From Magnetofaba australis IT-1 (GTDB lineage: Bacteria; Pseudomonadota; Magnetococcia; Magnetococcales; Magnetococcaceae): a stretch of 64,000 nucleotides of DNA. A program made the translations under genes and the position numbers. The stretch is taken from the NCBI RefSeq assembly GCF_002109495.1, contig NZ_LVJN01000019.1:62001-126000 (forward strand), written 5' to 3'. The notes under the pieces are model-generated. The model saw only the letters and a list, made by a program, of their open reading frames with translations. It was not told the origin of the DNA and made no database searches. This document shows, piece by piece, positions 44,090 to 53,612 of this stretch (positions are counted from its first letter, which is position 1; each line of letters begins with the position of its first letter).

Positions 44090-45133
44090 ATGAGCAATCA
44101 TATCGAAAACGGACAGGTACGGGTACTGGGGATTGATCTGGGCAAGAGCGTGTTTCAGTTGCATGGCGTCGATGCGCGCGGCAAAAGCGTTCTCAAGAAG
44201 CGACTGAAACGAGACGAGCTCCTGGAGTACATGGCGCAACTGCCGCCGTGCCTGGTGGGGATGGAAGCCAGTAGCGGCGCGCATCACTGGGCGCGGAAAT
44301 TTCAGGGATATGGGCATGAAGTGCGTTTGATGGCGCCGCAATATGTGAAGCCCTACGTGAAGCGGCACAAGAACGACAGCGTGGACGCTGAGGCGATATG
44401 TGAAGCGGTACAGCGTCCGAATATGCGTTTTGTGGGGATCAAAAGCGTTGCCCAGCAAGAAATTCTAGCGTTGCATCGGGTGCGCAGTCTGGCGGTGAAG
44501 AACCGCACGGCGTTGGTGAACCAGATTCGCGGACTGCTTGCCGAGTATGGGATTGTCTTTCCCAAGAGCATCAAGCAGGCGCGGCGGGCGATTGTGCTGA
44601 TTTTGAGTGATGAGAGCTCGGAAATGAGCGCCAATTTTCGCGTAATTCTGGAGGATGAGCGCGATGAGCTGGCGCATTTGGATGAGCGCATCGGCAAATA
44701 TGAGCGTGAGATTGAGGCGCTGGCCAAGGCGGAGCCGCAGTGTCGATTGCTGATGACGATCCCGGGAGTGGGACCGATCACGGCGACGGCGCTGTTGGCG
44801 TCGGTGGGGGATGTGCGGGCGTTTAAGAATGGCCGGGAGCTGTCGGCATGGATAGGGTTGGTTCCGAATCAGCACTCCACAGGGGGCAAGGCGTGGCTGA
44901 CGGGGATCAGCAAGCGGGGAAACGGTTATCTTCGCACCCTGTTGATTCATGGGGCGCGGGCGGCTTTGCGCGTGTGTGAAAACAAGCCGGATCGCCGCAG
45001 CCAGTGGGCAGTGTCGGTGTCGGAACGTCGCGGCGCAAATAGAGCAGTGGTGGCGCTGGCCAACCGCATGGCGCGCAGCGCGTGGGCGATGCTGGTGAAG
45101 CAGGAGGCCTATGGGGCCAGCGCCGCTGTGTAG
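44090..45133 (+). CDS. IS110/IS1111-family transposase, copy 2
   Basis: The 347-residue DEDD/serine recombinase is identical to copy 1 except for Glu77 in place of Asp77. All catalytic motifs are kept (GIDLGKS, GMEASS, NDSVDAEA, TGGKAWLTGISKRGN). The start codon overlaps the inverted copy of the subterminal repeat (GGAGCGGACCATG). The near identity with copy 1 points to recent movement or gene conversion. About 300 conserved noncoding bases follow the stop. Confidence 0.95.
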   Translation: MSNHIENGQVRVLGIDLGKSVFQLHGVDARGKSVLKKRLKRDELLEYMAQLPPCLVGMEASSGAHHWARKFQGYGHEVRLMAPQYVKPYVKRHKNDSVDAEAICEAVQRPNMRFVGIKSVAQQEILALHRVRSLAVKNRTALVNQIRGLLAEYGIVFPKSIKQARRAIVLILSDESSEMSANFRVILEDERDELAHLDERIGKYEREIEALAKAEPQCRLLMTIPGVGPITATALLASVGDVRAFKNGRELSAWIGLVPNQHSTGGKAWLTGISKRGNGYLRTLLIHGARAALRVCENKPDRRSQWAVSVSERRGANRAVVALANRMARSAWAMLVKQEAYGASAAV

Positions 45134-45397
45134 AGAGAGCGCAATACAACTCTAAAAGAAAAACAGGCCGATAAGGAAAGAGAAAGAGATCCCACCAGCC
45201 AGGTTGCGAGAGAGAGTCGAGATTGATGGCGTGAAACGGCATAGCCCTGCGTGGTCAAGAACCTGTTTCGCCCAAGGGCCCATAGAGGCCGAGGGTGTGT
45301 TGAGGAGGGCCACGCGCAAATTCCATCAGGGCCAGAGGGCGACAAGCCCCTCATCAACAGGCCGGATACATGGGCGCGACTAAGCCTCACACATCAG
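45134..45397 (+). ncRNA. candidate guide (bridge) RNA region of the IS110-type element
   Basis: The bases between the transposase stop and the right end are almost identical in copy 1 (2918-3182, opposite strand) although they encode nothing convincing. Short inverted stretches (AGGGCCAC with GGGCC, GAGGGCGACAAGCCCCTC at about 45331-45352) suggest folding. In IS1111-type elements the bridge RNA is located downstream of the transposase, so this is the expected place. No loop was matched to a target, so the call is tentative. Confidence 0.4.
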
Positions 45398-45511
45398 TGG
45401 ACATTTTCTCTTGCCGTGGCGGAGCGGACCATACATGGACATTTTCTCTTGCCGTGGCGGAGCGGACCATACATGGACATTTTCTCTTGCCGTGGCGGAG
45501 CGGACCATACA
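45398..45511 (+). repeat. three perfect tandem copies of the 38-bp right end of the IS110-type element
   Basis: Units at 45398-45435, 45436-45473 and 45474-45511 are identical, each beginning TGGACATTTTCTCTTGCCG and containing the subterminal repeat GCGGAGCGGACCAT. Copy 1 has only one unit (2881-2918). Confidence 0.95.
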
Positions 45512-45660
45512 TGGGCGGAGCCCACGATTTGGCAGGAATGCCAAATCGGACTCGCGCAGCGAGCCCGAAGGGTGAGGACCAGGGATGGTCCGAATCACGG
45601 TGTAGCTGTTGATCTTGGGAGCTCGAGGGCGGAGCCCTCGATATCTTCTCGCTTCAAATG
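45512..45660 (-). repeat. inverted hairpin-array repeat and CGAGGGC hairpin beyond IS110-type copy 2
   Basis: The hairpins GGGC-TCC-GCCC, GATTTGGCA-TGCCAAATC (about 45529-45550), the GGGCTCG stem and GGACCA-TGGTCC (about 45577-45592) occur here in the opposite orientation to the upstream array. Then CGAGGGC-GGA-GCCCTCG lies at about 45625-45642. Beside copy 1 the first 70 bases of this block are missing and the rest matches. The stretch 45512-45711 holds no gene. Confidence 0.7.
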
Positions 45661-45711
45661 TCTCATTCTCTTCTGCGGCGACTATATTTGGCGCGCAGGC
45701 GGTGAGTCGGA

Positions 45712-47694
45712 TTAGCCGCCGCCTGCGATCAACCCCCACACAAAGCGGGCGTTGAGCAGCAGTTGATCCGTCGGCATGGCGCCCACATTGGCGGCGGCGT
45801 CCCACACGATGGCCGCCGCCAATGCGCCTCCCATGGCAATGCGCCACAGACCGCCACAGCGCACCCATGCGCTGCCCACAGTGATGATCACCAGATAGAA
45901 CCCCGGCTCCGCCAGCCGCGATTTCAACCATACCGCCAGCTTCTGATTCTCCTGCAATACGGCGCCATTGGTGTATTCGTAGAGCAGCACGCCGCCCACA
46001 AACAGCAGCAGCGCCAGCAACATCATCTGCTGCAGCGGCGTCGCCACGGTTGTTCCATTGCGTCGCGCCAGCAGGACGAGTCCCAAAAATCCCAATAGGA
46101 AGGGCAGGCCATAGTGCTGCACGTACTGCCCTGTATAGCCGCAATGTTCGGTGGGGAAGATGTTACAGAAGTGATTCGGGCCGATGTTGTCCAGTAGACT
46201 GGTTGGCTGTAGGGGTGGGAAAGGCAGCACTCGGGCGAGAATCTGCGCGTTAAACACATGGTCATGCCAAAGTAGCGCCACGCCGGCATTGCCGAGCAAC
46301 AACTGCCCAAGCAGATAGGCGAACAGGGCGACTCCCGCCAGCAGCAACAGCCTGTCCAGAGCGCTCTGCTCTGTGGGAGGCTCGTTTGGGGCGCGATAGC
46401 GCAGTACGCTCCAGAGCAGCATGCCCAGCGTCGTTAACAGTACGCCGCCAGCGACAAAGCGTAAGTGAAATTGGTTGTTGGCCACCAGCAGGGGCGTAGT
46501 GGCCAGGGTCAGGGCGGTCAGGAGGGTGAGCGGCGGATTAATCGGAGCGACCGGAGTTGCTGGTTGCGGCTGGAGGCGTTCGGCGATGGAGATGATGCCC
46601 AGGCTGGCTCCCAGCATGCCGAAAATCAAAGCATTACTCACCACTGTAGAGGCGAATCCCAGCGCCGCCAGGGCCACTCCAAGCAGCAAGGCGGGCGTGA
46701 CATCCAGCTTTCGGCTCTGCGCGGCGAACACCGCGTAGATCATCAGGCCGGGCAGCAGCACGGAATAGACGCGGCCCGGGTGGAGGATGGCGAAGATCGG
46801 GTTGCCGGAGTCAAACAGCAATAAAACGTGAGACGGGTCCAGCGAAAGATTGCCAAAGAAGAGCCAATAGGCAAGAACACCGGCAAACAGGCGTGATTGC
46901 GAGAGTCGCCAAATCAACCAGGTCAGCCCGATGAAGGCGGCGCATTTGATCAGCGCATAGAGCAGCAGATAGGGCCACAGCAGATTGAAATCAGGCAGTT
47001 CGCGTCCCAGCGCCAGCACCGGATAGAGGAACAGAATCTCATCATAGTGTTGCGAGATGATCGGAAAGTGGACGCTCGCGGCGAAGGCGGCGCCATCGTC
47101 GATCAAGCGAAAGAAGAACCTGCCGCCATCGCCCGCCACATGGGCTTTTTTATACTGTATGGCCAGAATCGCAAACAGGCCATATAGCGCGGAGAGCGGC
47201 AGTCCTACGCGCAGCATTGCGCGCATGGCGACCGCTTTCGTCGTCGCGCGCGCTTGCCAAAGCAGAAATAACAGCGCGGCGGCGTGAATCGCCACAATGA
47301 GCGGCGCGGCGTACTGGTTGGGCAGCGCCAGAGTGATGAGGCGATTGAGCGCAATGCTGATCAGATATCCGGCCAGAATATCCAGGCTCACACACAGATA
47401 GGGCGCATCGCGCAGGTCAAACGCGGCGCGCGCCGGGCCGGTGAGCAGTAGTCGACCCAGAGCGGTGGCGGCGATCAGATAGAGTAGCGTGAACAGCCAC
47501 ACCGAAGCGGGGCCGAAGCCGTTGAGCAGGGTTTGGTCGCCGGGCATGCGGAAGTAGGAGACGCCAACGGCATAGATCCAGCGCGGCGCGCTGAAGCGGG
47601 AGTCCACGGTGAGAACGGCGTAAAGCGCCACAATGGCGCAGACCAACAGGGGCAGGCCAATGCGTCCAGCGCGTGAAGAGAACAGAGACGTCAT
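45712..47694 (-). CDS. multi-pass membrane protein, unknown (possible GT-C-type glycosyltransferase)
   Basis: The product has 660 residues from ATG 47694; a GTG nine codons earlier is possible and neither has a strong ribosome site. About 14-16 hydrophobic helices span the length (LPLLVCAIVALYAVL, LLYLIAATALGRLLL, LPLSALYGLFAILAI, VALAALGFASTVVSNALIFGML). A loop of polar residues after about residue 200 (DGGRFFFRLIDDGAAF, FPIISQHYDEILFLYP) may be periplasmic. The layout resembles lipid-linked sugar transferases, but no catalytic motif is certain. It ends next to the repeat-rich zone of IS110-type copy 2 and faces away from it. Confidence 0.65.
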   Translation of the reverse strand: MTSLFSSRAGRIGLPLLVCAIVALYAVLTVDSRFSAPRWIYAVGVSYFRMPGDQTLLNGFGPASVWLFTLLYLIAATALGRLLLTGPARAAFDLRDAPYLCVSLDILAGYLISIALNRLITLALPNQYAAPLIVAIHAAALLFLLWQARATTKAVAMRAMLRVGLPLSALYGLFAILAIQYKKAHVAGDGGRFFFRLIDDGAAFAASVHFPIISQHYDEILFLYPVLALGRELPDFNLLWPYLLLYALIKCAAFIGLTWLIWRLSQSRLFAGVLAYWLFFGNLSLDPSHVLLLFDSGNPIFAILHPGRVYSVLLPGLMIYAVFAAQSRKLDVTPALLLGVALAALGFASTVVSNALIFGMLGASLGIISIAERLQPQPATPVAPINPPLTLLTALTLATTPLLVANNQFHLRFVAGGVLLTTLGMLLWSVLRYRAPNEPPTEQSALDRLLLLAGVALFAYLLGQLLLGNAGVALLWHDHVFNAQILARVLPFPPLQPTSLLDNIGPNHFCNIFPTEHCGYTGQYVQHYGLPFLLGFLGLVLLARRNGTTVATPLQQMMLLALLLFVGGVLLYEYTNGAVLQENQKLAVWLKSRLAEPGFYLVIITVGSAWVRCGGLWRIAMGGALAAAIVWDAAANVGAMPTDQLLLNARFVWGLIAGGG

Positions 47695-47836
47695 CGAAAC
47701 TGGCCGGTAGGAGAGCGACACATGAGAAGCAACGCCAGTTGATTATGCGAGAATTAGACCAATGCAGGATGGTTCGTTGGATGCTGCTCAGATGCGCAAT
47801 TCGCGGTGGGGCGGACCACAATGCACGCCTATAAGG

Positions 47837-50800
47837 CTATGAAACAGCTGATTCTACGCACGCTTCCGCCAGATGTTTTTCGCTCCAAGCGGTCAGCATC
47901 TGCGCGGCATTGTCCAGGTCATACTGCTCCACGCAGGCGGCAATCTCTTCCAGTTCGGACTTGTCATCTCCAGGCGCCATTCTGGCCAAGATCTCCTTGA
48001 TGTGGTCGTCGCTGTTGGCGTCATAGGTCAGTAATTTCTTGTGAAGCGTGTGAATTTCCTTAATGAGCGCCTGTGGTGAAAGCGCCTCCTGCGCTGAGGA
48101 CGATGACGGGGCGGGGGCGAAGGCGGGCAGAATCTGTTCAATAATCGTCTTCAAACTGTGCGAAAATTCGTCGCTCAGTTGGCCTCGGAGAGATTCAATC
48201 TCCGTGAGGTCGGCGTCGTGTTTGAGGGCGGTTTCCAGGGCCATCGCTTGGGTTTGAAGAGCAACGGCGCCTAAATTCCCCGCCACCCCCTTGAGCGTGT
48301 GGGCGTGGTGGATCGCCAGCTTATGATCGCCAACATCCAGAGCTTGCTCGATCTGCTCCATGGCTTGGGCATGGGATTGTGGAAATTTGCGCAGAATCTC
48401 CTGATACGTCCGTTGCGAGCCAAGGCGTTGGATTGCCCTCTGACACTCGAACCCCGGGATTTGCGGCGCTCCTGAGGCGGATTGCTGGTCCTGTTCTCTA
48501 CTCTCAGTCTCGGCGCTCAGTGGCGCGCTGGCCGGGGCCAGGGGGAGGTACTCCTCCAGCGCGGCGCGCAATCGCTCCACTTCAATGGGCTTGGTTAAAA
48601 AGCCATTCATGCCCGCTTCGCGGCACTGATCCATCACCTCTTTTTGGGCGTCGGCGGTAAGAGCGATGATGGGGCTGGGCGCGGCGCCAGATTGCGCCTC
48701 TTGCTGGCGGATGGCGCGTGTTAATGCATAGCCATCACAATTGGGCATGTGCAGGTCCGTCAGCAGCAGGGCGTATCTGTTCGGGTCCCAACACGCCAGC
48801 GCCTCTTCACCGTCGTTGACAAAGTTTGCGCACACGCCGACCAGTTTCAACTGTCGCCGAATGACCTCTTGGTTGATTTCATTGTCCTCGGCCACCAGGA
48901 TGCAGGTTTGCGCGCCGCATTTTGGCAAGGCGCAGAGGGTGGGGGAAGACGCATCGGTCGGGATGATGGGGATCTGTTGCAGGGCCAAAGGCTGGTGGGA
49001 GCCCAGCACGGTTAAAATGGTTTGAATCAGACGCGTTCTATTTAATACGCAGCAATCAATTTGGAACAACTGCTTGTCAACTTTGTGGATCTGTCGGTCG
49101 CCAGCTTGGTTGAATCTTGGCTGTGACAACAGCAAGGTCACGGCGCCCTCTGTATCGCAGTCTGTGAGCGTGTTTTTCACTTGCGCTTGGGGGTCGTCCC
49201 AAGATGCTGGCGCCACCATCAGCAGACAGCGTTCGTCAGCCATGGCGCGTTGCTCCGCCAAGTGGCGTGCGCCCTGCGCCACGCTGTCGACGCAGATGAC
49301 TTGCGCATCGGCGCTTAAGAGATAGGCCGAAAGAGGGTCACACAGTGCGCCGTCTGGGTCGACAATGGCCACGGCGACATTGGCCAGGGTTGGTTGATCA
49401 TCTGTTGTGTCTGCAATGACTTGGAACGGAATGGATAGGGTGAATGCCGCGCCCTGCTCCTGCTCGCTCTGCACCGAGATATCGCCCTGCATCATGGAGA
49501 TGAGATTGCGACTGATGCTCAGACCCAAACCGGTGCCGCCAAATCGGCGGGTGGTGTTGGCGTCCGCCTGTTCGAAGGGTAAAAAGAGTTTTTCCAGCTG
49601 CTCTTTGGCGATGCCAATACCGTTATCGCGGATGATAAACGCCACGCGGGCTTCGCGTTGATCTCTATGCTCCAGATGGGCGTGAATGCTGACTTTGCCC
49701 GGCCGCGGGAGTCCGGCGGAGAATTTGATGGCGTTGCCTGTGAGGTTGGTGAGGCACTGTTTCAGACGCAGGATGTCGCCGAGCGTGCGTTGGGGGATGG
49801 CCGGGTCCACAAACACGTTCAGTCGCACCTCTTTTTGCGCCGCCACGCGCTCCATCAGCAGGGCGACCTGATCCACCGCCTCCTCAATGCTGAAGGGCGC
49901 TGAGGTCAACTCCAGTTTACCCGCCTCGATTTTGGAGATGTCGAGGATGTCGTCGATGACGCCAAGCAGATGATTGGCCGAGTCTTTAATGGTCTGAACG
50001 GCGGCATGATCCGCTGGCTGGAGGTCGCTGTGGGTGAGAACGTCGAGCATGCCGATGACCCCATTCATGGGGGTGCGGATTTCATGGCTCATATTGGCCA
50101 GGAACAGACTTTTGGCTTTACTGGCGAGTTCGGCGTCAAGTTTGGCCTTGCGTAGCCGCTCCTCCGCCTCTTTGCGTGCGGTGATATCCCGAATCACCGA
50201 CTGCACCACAATCTCTTTGCCAACGGGGATGGCGGTCAGCAGCACATCCACCGAGAACTCGGCGCCGTTATCCAGTCGCCGGCAGATCCACTCAAATGAT
50301 TTTCTCCCTTTGGACAGCGCCTCATCGTACAAGGCGTCGGCGCGAACTACGGCGGGTGCGGCGTCGGTTTGGGTCGGCGCCGAGTAGTCCTGAAGCTGTA
50401 GATGCATCATCTCGGCGATATTTCTCGCGCCAAACAGCTGCACCGCGGCTTGATTGCAATCAATGACCATTTTATCGCGATGCAACAAAACGGCGTCAGC
50501 GGTGTTTTCAAACAGAGAGCGGAAGCGGATCTCGCTCTCCTTGATCTGCTGTTCTGCACTGACCCTGTCGGAGATATCCTGCACCGCGCCGTGGGCCAGC
50601 AGCGGTCTTCCCAAAGCGTCGAACTCCAGCTGCGCCAGCGCGTTGACCCACTTCACGCCCGATGGCGTACGGATACGGTGGGTGATGTCGTACGGCGCGC
50701 CGTTGAGGGCTGCGCGCCAGGAGCCTTTCAGGCGTTGTCGATCCTCTTCGTGCACCAGTGACCAAAATCGGTTCATGCTGATCACGGCGTCGCTGGGCAG

Positions 50801-52414
50801 ACCGAATATGGTGTAGACCTCCTTGGACCAGGAGAGTGAGTTGGAGGCAAAATCCAGGTGCCAGCTGCCAATGTGGGCGAGGGATTCGGCGCGCTCCAAA
50901 GAGTCGCTGCGAGTCGCCACAAGGCGCTTAAGTTCGTTTTGGTGCGCCGTTAACAGTTTGCTGTTCTCTTTGAGTTGGCGCATGGCCGTCAGCAGGTTTT
51001 TCTCTTGTTCTTTTTTGTCGGAGATATCGCGAAAGGCGGAGATTGAGCCAGCGCGCTTGCCTTTGAGGAAAAACGCGCGACTGCTGACGTCAACAACAAT
51101 GGCGTGACCACTCCGATGCAGGAAGGTCTCCTCGCCGCGGTAAGAGCCGCTTTGTGAGGTGTGTTTGAAGATGGGGCACTCTTCAACAGATGTGCGGTGT
51201 TGTTCATGATTGTGAAAGTGAAAAATATTATGTCCCACCTTGCCGATAATCTCATCGCTGTCATACCCCAGAATTTCGCAAAAAGAGGGGTTGATCGCGG
51301 TGATGACGCCGCTGTTGTCCATGATGTAGAGCCCATCGCCAATGGTTTGAATAATGGACTCTTGGAAGTTTCTCTCAACGCGCATTTTCTCCCGTGATTT
51401 GAGCAGAAGCCACGACAGAAAGAGGACAATAATGAGGACCAGATTACCCAGCGTCGTGCTGATCAGGGACTCTTGTTGAAACAAACCGAACTGGTTGTCG
51501 CGGGCGTAGGAGACGATGTGCCCTACTTTGGCGCCGGTGAGGTCAAACAGCGGGAGGAAGGCGATGGACCAGGTGTCGCCCGCCTGTTTGAGATGCTTGA
51601 CGAACGGGGTCCCTTGTTCGAGCTGTTCGGCCAGATTGGCGTCGAGCGTGAGTTGCTGATTGAGCGATTGGGTATTACGGAAGTCTGGACTCTCTTGGGC
51701 CGAGGCGTGAAAAACCGCATCGTAGACATAGTCATCGCTGATTTGGGAGTCAGGGTAGGCGCTGCGCCATCTCTCAAACAGGGCGTTATAGACCGCTTGT
51801 CGATTGAGGATCAGTTGGAACTGATGGTCCGGCACGATCCGCGCCATGGCGGCGCGAATCTGGTCGAAGGAGACGCTGGTTTCAACACTGCCCAGATGGC
51901 GCCCTTGGCGAATGATCGGGTAGACGAATCGATAGCCCGATTTGACGCGCCCCAGTTCAAAGCCGGTGACGCGGCGCTTTTCACTGTTGGCCAAGTGAAG
52001 AGAAGGGCGAACAGCGTCCAGCGGGTCGCCGAACTTGTGCGGCAGATGAAAGCGCAGAAAGCTGCGGGATTCGGGGGTGTGAAAATGGAACAGAATAACG
52101 CCCTCTTTGCGCAACTGGGTGTAAAGGGGGGTGAGTTGTTGGCGCAACAGTTGGCGGTAGCGCTCTTGCTCCGCGCCGCTGGAGGAGACACCTTGTTCAA
52201 ACAGATCAAGCGTTTTGGGATTATTGATGATCTCTTGATAGGCCACGTCGCCAATGGCCTGGTGCATCATGATGCTGGCGTTGTGAATGGTTTGAATCTG
52301 CGAAAGATGTTCTGCGGAGTGCAGTCGCTCTTTTTGCAGAAAGTGCGAAACCTGCATCCAGTTAAACGCAGTAAGTAACACCATGAAGATGGCGAGCTGT
52401 GTGAATCGGAGCAT
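47837..52414 (-). CDS. hybrid sensor histidine kinase with PAS, receiver and HPt domains
   Basis: The 1525-residue protein has a membrane helix (residues 5-20), a large periplasmic sensor region (about 30-320), a second helix (LGNLVLIIVLFLSWLLL), three PAS domains (about 355-475, 510-640, 645-780) and a histidine kinase core with the phosphorylated His in NMSHEIRTPMNG. The HATPase shows DNGIGIAKEQ and GGTGLGLSISR. A first receiver-like domain lacks a clear Asp site. A second has LVAEDNEIN, LLLTDLHMPNCDGY and LTADAQ. The final HPt domain has HHAHTLKGVAGNLGA. It is a full phosphorelay in one chain. The ligand is unknown. No response regulator gene is adjacent. Confidence 0.92.
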   Translation of the reverse strand: MLRFTQLAIFMVLLTAFNWMQVSHFLQKERLHSAEHLSQIQTIHNASIMMHQAIGDVAYQEIINNPKTLDLFEQGVSSSGAEQERYRQLLRQQLTPLYTQLRKEGVILFHFHTPESRSFLRFHLPHKFGDPLDAVRPSLHLANSEKRRVTGFELGRVKSGYRFVYPIIRQGRHLGSVETSVSFDQIRAAMARIVPDHQFQLILNRQAVYNALFERWRSAYPDSQISDDYVYDAVFHASAQESPDFRNTQSLNQQLTLDANLAEQLEQGTPFVKHLKQAGDTWSIAFLPLFDLTGAKVGHIVSYARDNQFGLFQQESLISTTLGNLVLIIVLFLSWLLLKSREKMRVERNFQESIIQTIGDGLYIMDNSGVITAINPSFCEILGYDSDEIIGKVGHNIFHFHNHEQHRTSVEECPIFKHTSQSGSYRGEETFLHRSGHAIVVDVSSRAFFLKGKRAGSISAFRDISDKKEQEKNLLTAMRQLKENSKLLTAHQNELKRLVATRSDSLERAESLAHIGSWHLDFASNSLSWSKEVYTIFGLPSDAVISMNRFWSLVHEEDRQRLKGSWRAALNGAPYDITHRIRTPSGVKWVNALAQLEFDALGRPLLAHGAVQDISDRVSAEQQIKESEIRFRSLFENTADAVLLHRDKMVIDCNQAAVQLFGARNIAEMMHLQLQDYSAPTQTDAAPAVVRADALYDEALSKGRKSFEWICRRLDNGAEFSVDVLLTAIPVGKEIVVQSVIRDITARKEAEERLRKAKLDAELASKAKSLFLANMSHEIRTPMNGVIGMLDVLTHSDLQPADHAAVQTIKDSANHLLGVIDDILDISKIEAGKLELTSAPFSIEEAVDQVALLMERVAAQKEVRLNVFVDPAIPQRTLGDILRLKQCLTNLTGNAIKFSAGLPRPGKVSIHAHLEHRDQREARVAFIIRDNGIGIAKEQLEKLFLPFEQADANTTRRFGGTGLGLSISRNLISMMQGDISVQSEQEQGAAFTLSIPFQVIADTTDDQPTLANVAVAIVDPDGALCDPLSAYLLSADAQVICVDSVAQGARHLAEQRAMADERCLLMVAPASWDDPQAQVKNTLTDCDTEGAVTLLLSQPRFNQAGDRQIHKVDKQLFQIDCCVLNRTRLIQTILTVLGSHQPLALQQIPIIPTDASSPTLCALPKCGAQTCILVAEDNEINQEVIRRQLKLVGVCANFVNDGEEALACWDPNRYALLLTDLHMPNCDGYALTRAIRQQEAQSGAAPSPIIALTADAQKEVMDQCREAGMNGFLTKPIEVERLRAALEEYLPLAPASAPLSAETESREQDQQSASGAPQIPGFECQRAIQRLGSQRTYQEILRKFPQSHAQAMEQIEQALDVGDHKLAIHHAHTLKGVAGNLGAVALQTQAMALETALKHDADLTEIESLRGQLSDEFSHSLKTIIEQILPAFAPAPSSSSAQEALSPQALIKEIHTLHKKLLTYDANSDDHIKEILARMAPGDDKSELEEIAACVEQYDLDNAAQMLTAWSEKHLAEACVESAVS

Positions 52415-52694
52415 CAGGCGCGCTCTCTATATATAGAGGGTTCTGAGCGAGTGTTTCGCCGTATGGCGAGCCTGCAAATGAAAGAGAGTGTTGAGTTGTG
52501 TGAGAATGAGCGGTCAAAATTATGTGTCAGATAAACAAAGATTGGGCGCGCGCATAATCTGCGGGCCAACTTGTTGGCTTGCTAACAAGTCAGTTCCAAT
52601 CTGTCCTGTCTGTTTTTACGATCTGCTCAAAAATAGTGTGCATTCAGTCAACTTCTACTCTAGCGAGAAATTGAAAAATAACGAACAAAAAAAT
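52415..52694. other. AT-rich region upstream of the hybrid kinase, no gene
   Basis: About 280 bases. A perfect palindrome CTCTATATATAGAG at about 52423-52438, just before the kinase start, may be part of its promoter. No gene is supported. Confidence 0.5.
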
Positions 52695-52719
52695 GGTAGT
52701 GGCTCCGTTTAGCTGATCG

Positions 52720-53178
52720 CTATATTTCTAAACCAAACTCGTAGCGGTTGATAAACAGGCCGATGACCGTGTCGTGCATCACCTCGCATTTGGAGAAGCA
52801 GATGGTCTTTCTGGCCAGTCGCTTGATGCGAGTGCGCCACGTCAGATGCTTACGCTCAATACGCTGAGTGTTGCGCTTGCCCACAAAATGCTTTGAGGCC
52901 AATGGGGTGTGATGGTAAGCGCCCCAATCATCGGTAAACAGCTTGACTATGCCAAAAGGCTCCAGCAGTTTACGCAGCTCTTTGAGCACAGCATCTTTCC
53001 GAGTCCCGAAGACATAAGCCAGAACGCGGCCTGACTGGCGCTCAATGGCATGCCAACTCCAACGGGGGTTGGCCTTGCTGCCGACAAAGGACCACATTTC
53101 ATCGGCTTCAGCTTGATCAACCCGAACGACGTCAACCGGCGTCTCAGGAGTCAGCTCAGCCAGAAGCTGATGATTCAC
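52720..53178 (-). CDS. insB: IS1-family transposase InsB part
   Basis: The frame carries the DDE-type core: DEMWSFVGSK, a second acidic site in LFTDDWGAYH, and QRIERKHLTWRTRIKRLARKT with the catalytic Glu. It is expressed as the InsAB' fusion by -1 slippage on a run of A (A AAA AAAC type, about 53198-53206 on the minus strand). The frame is intact. Confidence 0.92.
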   Translation of the reverse strand: MNHQLLAELTPETPVDVVRVDQAEADEMWSFVGSKANPRWSWHAIERQSGRVLAYVFGTRKDAVLKELRKLLEPFGIVKLFTDDWGAYHHTPLASKHFVGKRNTQRIERKHLTWRTRIKRLARKTICFSKCEVMHDTVIGLFINRYEFGLEI

Positions 53179-53458
53179 CTGCGAGATTCCGGTGTTTTTT
53201 TATTTCTCGGGTGATAGTGTTGCGCCCAACGCCCAGGACTCGAGAGGTGTCACGAATCCCGGCTCCGTTCAGAGTCATCTCAAGGATTTGATGCTTTACC
53301 TCTGGTTGACGCCCTTTGTGGGTATAGGTCATTTGGAAATAGCGGCGTTTGCAGTCAGGATTGTCGCAGCGAAAGCGCGGCTTTCCATTGGACTGTTTGC
53401 CGTTCTTTACAACGTTTTGGCTGCCACATTCAGGGCAATGCACGGGAACCATGGCCAT
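53156..53458 (-). CDS. insA: IS1-family InsA
   Basis: The 100-residue protein has an N-terminal zinc-finger (CPECGSQNVVKNG, then CDNPDCKRRYF) and a helix-turn-helix (GIRDTSRVLGVGRNTITREIKK) that bind the IS1 ends and repress transposition. It ends after the slip site where the ribosome shifts into insB. The ATG is at 53458. Confidence 0.92.
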   Translation of the reverse strand: MAMVPVHCPECGSQNVVKNGKQSNGKPRFRCDNPDCKRRYFQMTYTHKGRQPEVKHQILEMTLNGAGIRDTSRVLGVGRNTITREIKKHRNLAGESSASG

Positions 53459-53582
53459 CTATTTTCTCCACTGTCCATGTGAGAACGATGGTCAAACTCA
53501 TGCAAGATTTATACAAAATCAGCTAAGCAGAGCCACTACCCATTTGTTGTTGGTGTCATATGCTGTAACGATTGTGTGTGGT

Positions 53583-53612
53583 GGGCGGGAGCGTGTAGAG
53601 TAGCTCCCGCCC
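53583..53612. repeat. 10-bp-stem hairpin, left of the AT-rich gene
   Basis: GGGCGGGAGC, ten bases ending AGAGTA, then GCTCCCGCCC. The same kind of hairpin occurs at 54354-54383. No T run follows. The surrounding 53541-53815 stretch is AT-rich and gene-free. Confidence 0.85.

Larger units (their letters stand above)
44000..45435 (+). mobile_element. IS110-family (IS1111-like) insertion sequence, copy 2
   Basis: It matches copy 1 over about 1436 bp with only a few base differences. Subterminal repeats lie at 44006-44019 and, as the reverse complement, at 45419-45432. It is inverted relative to copy 1 and lies 40 kb away, so the pair can invert or rearrange the nifHDK-containing segment by homologous recombination. 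Two extra copies of its right terminal 38 bp follow to 45511. Confidence 0.85.
52695..53540 (-). mobile_element. IS1-family insertion sequence
   Basis: The element is about 846 bp. The left end GGTAGTGGCTCCG-TTTAGCTGAT and the right end, read inward, GGTAGTGGCTCTG-CTTAGCTGAT form near-perfect terminal repeats of 23 bases. It carries insA and insB. No target duplication was found at the outer edges. Confidence 0.88.

Noticed and set aside
45398-45511. Possible CRISPR array
   Set aside because: The three 38-bp units are directly joined with no spacers and match the end of the IS110-type element. No cas gene is present.
52695-53540. Target-site duplication of the IS1 element
   Set aside because: The flanks (ACAAAAAAAT on the left, CATTTGTTG on the right) do not form a direct repeat of 8-9 bp.
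53583-53612. Hairpin as a rho-independent terminator
   Set aside because: No T run follows on either strand and there is no gene ending immediately before it.
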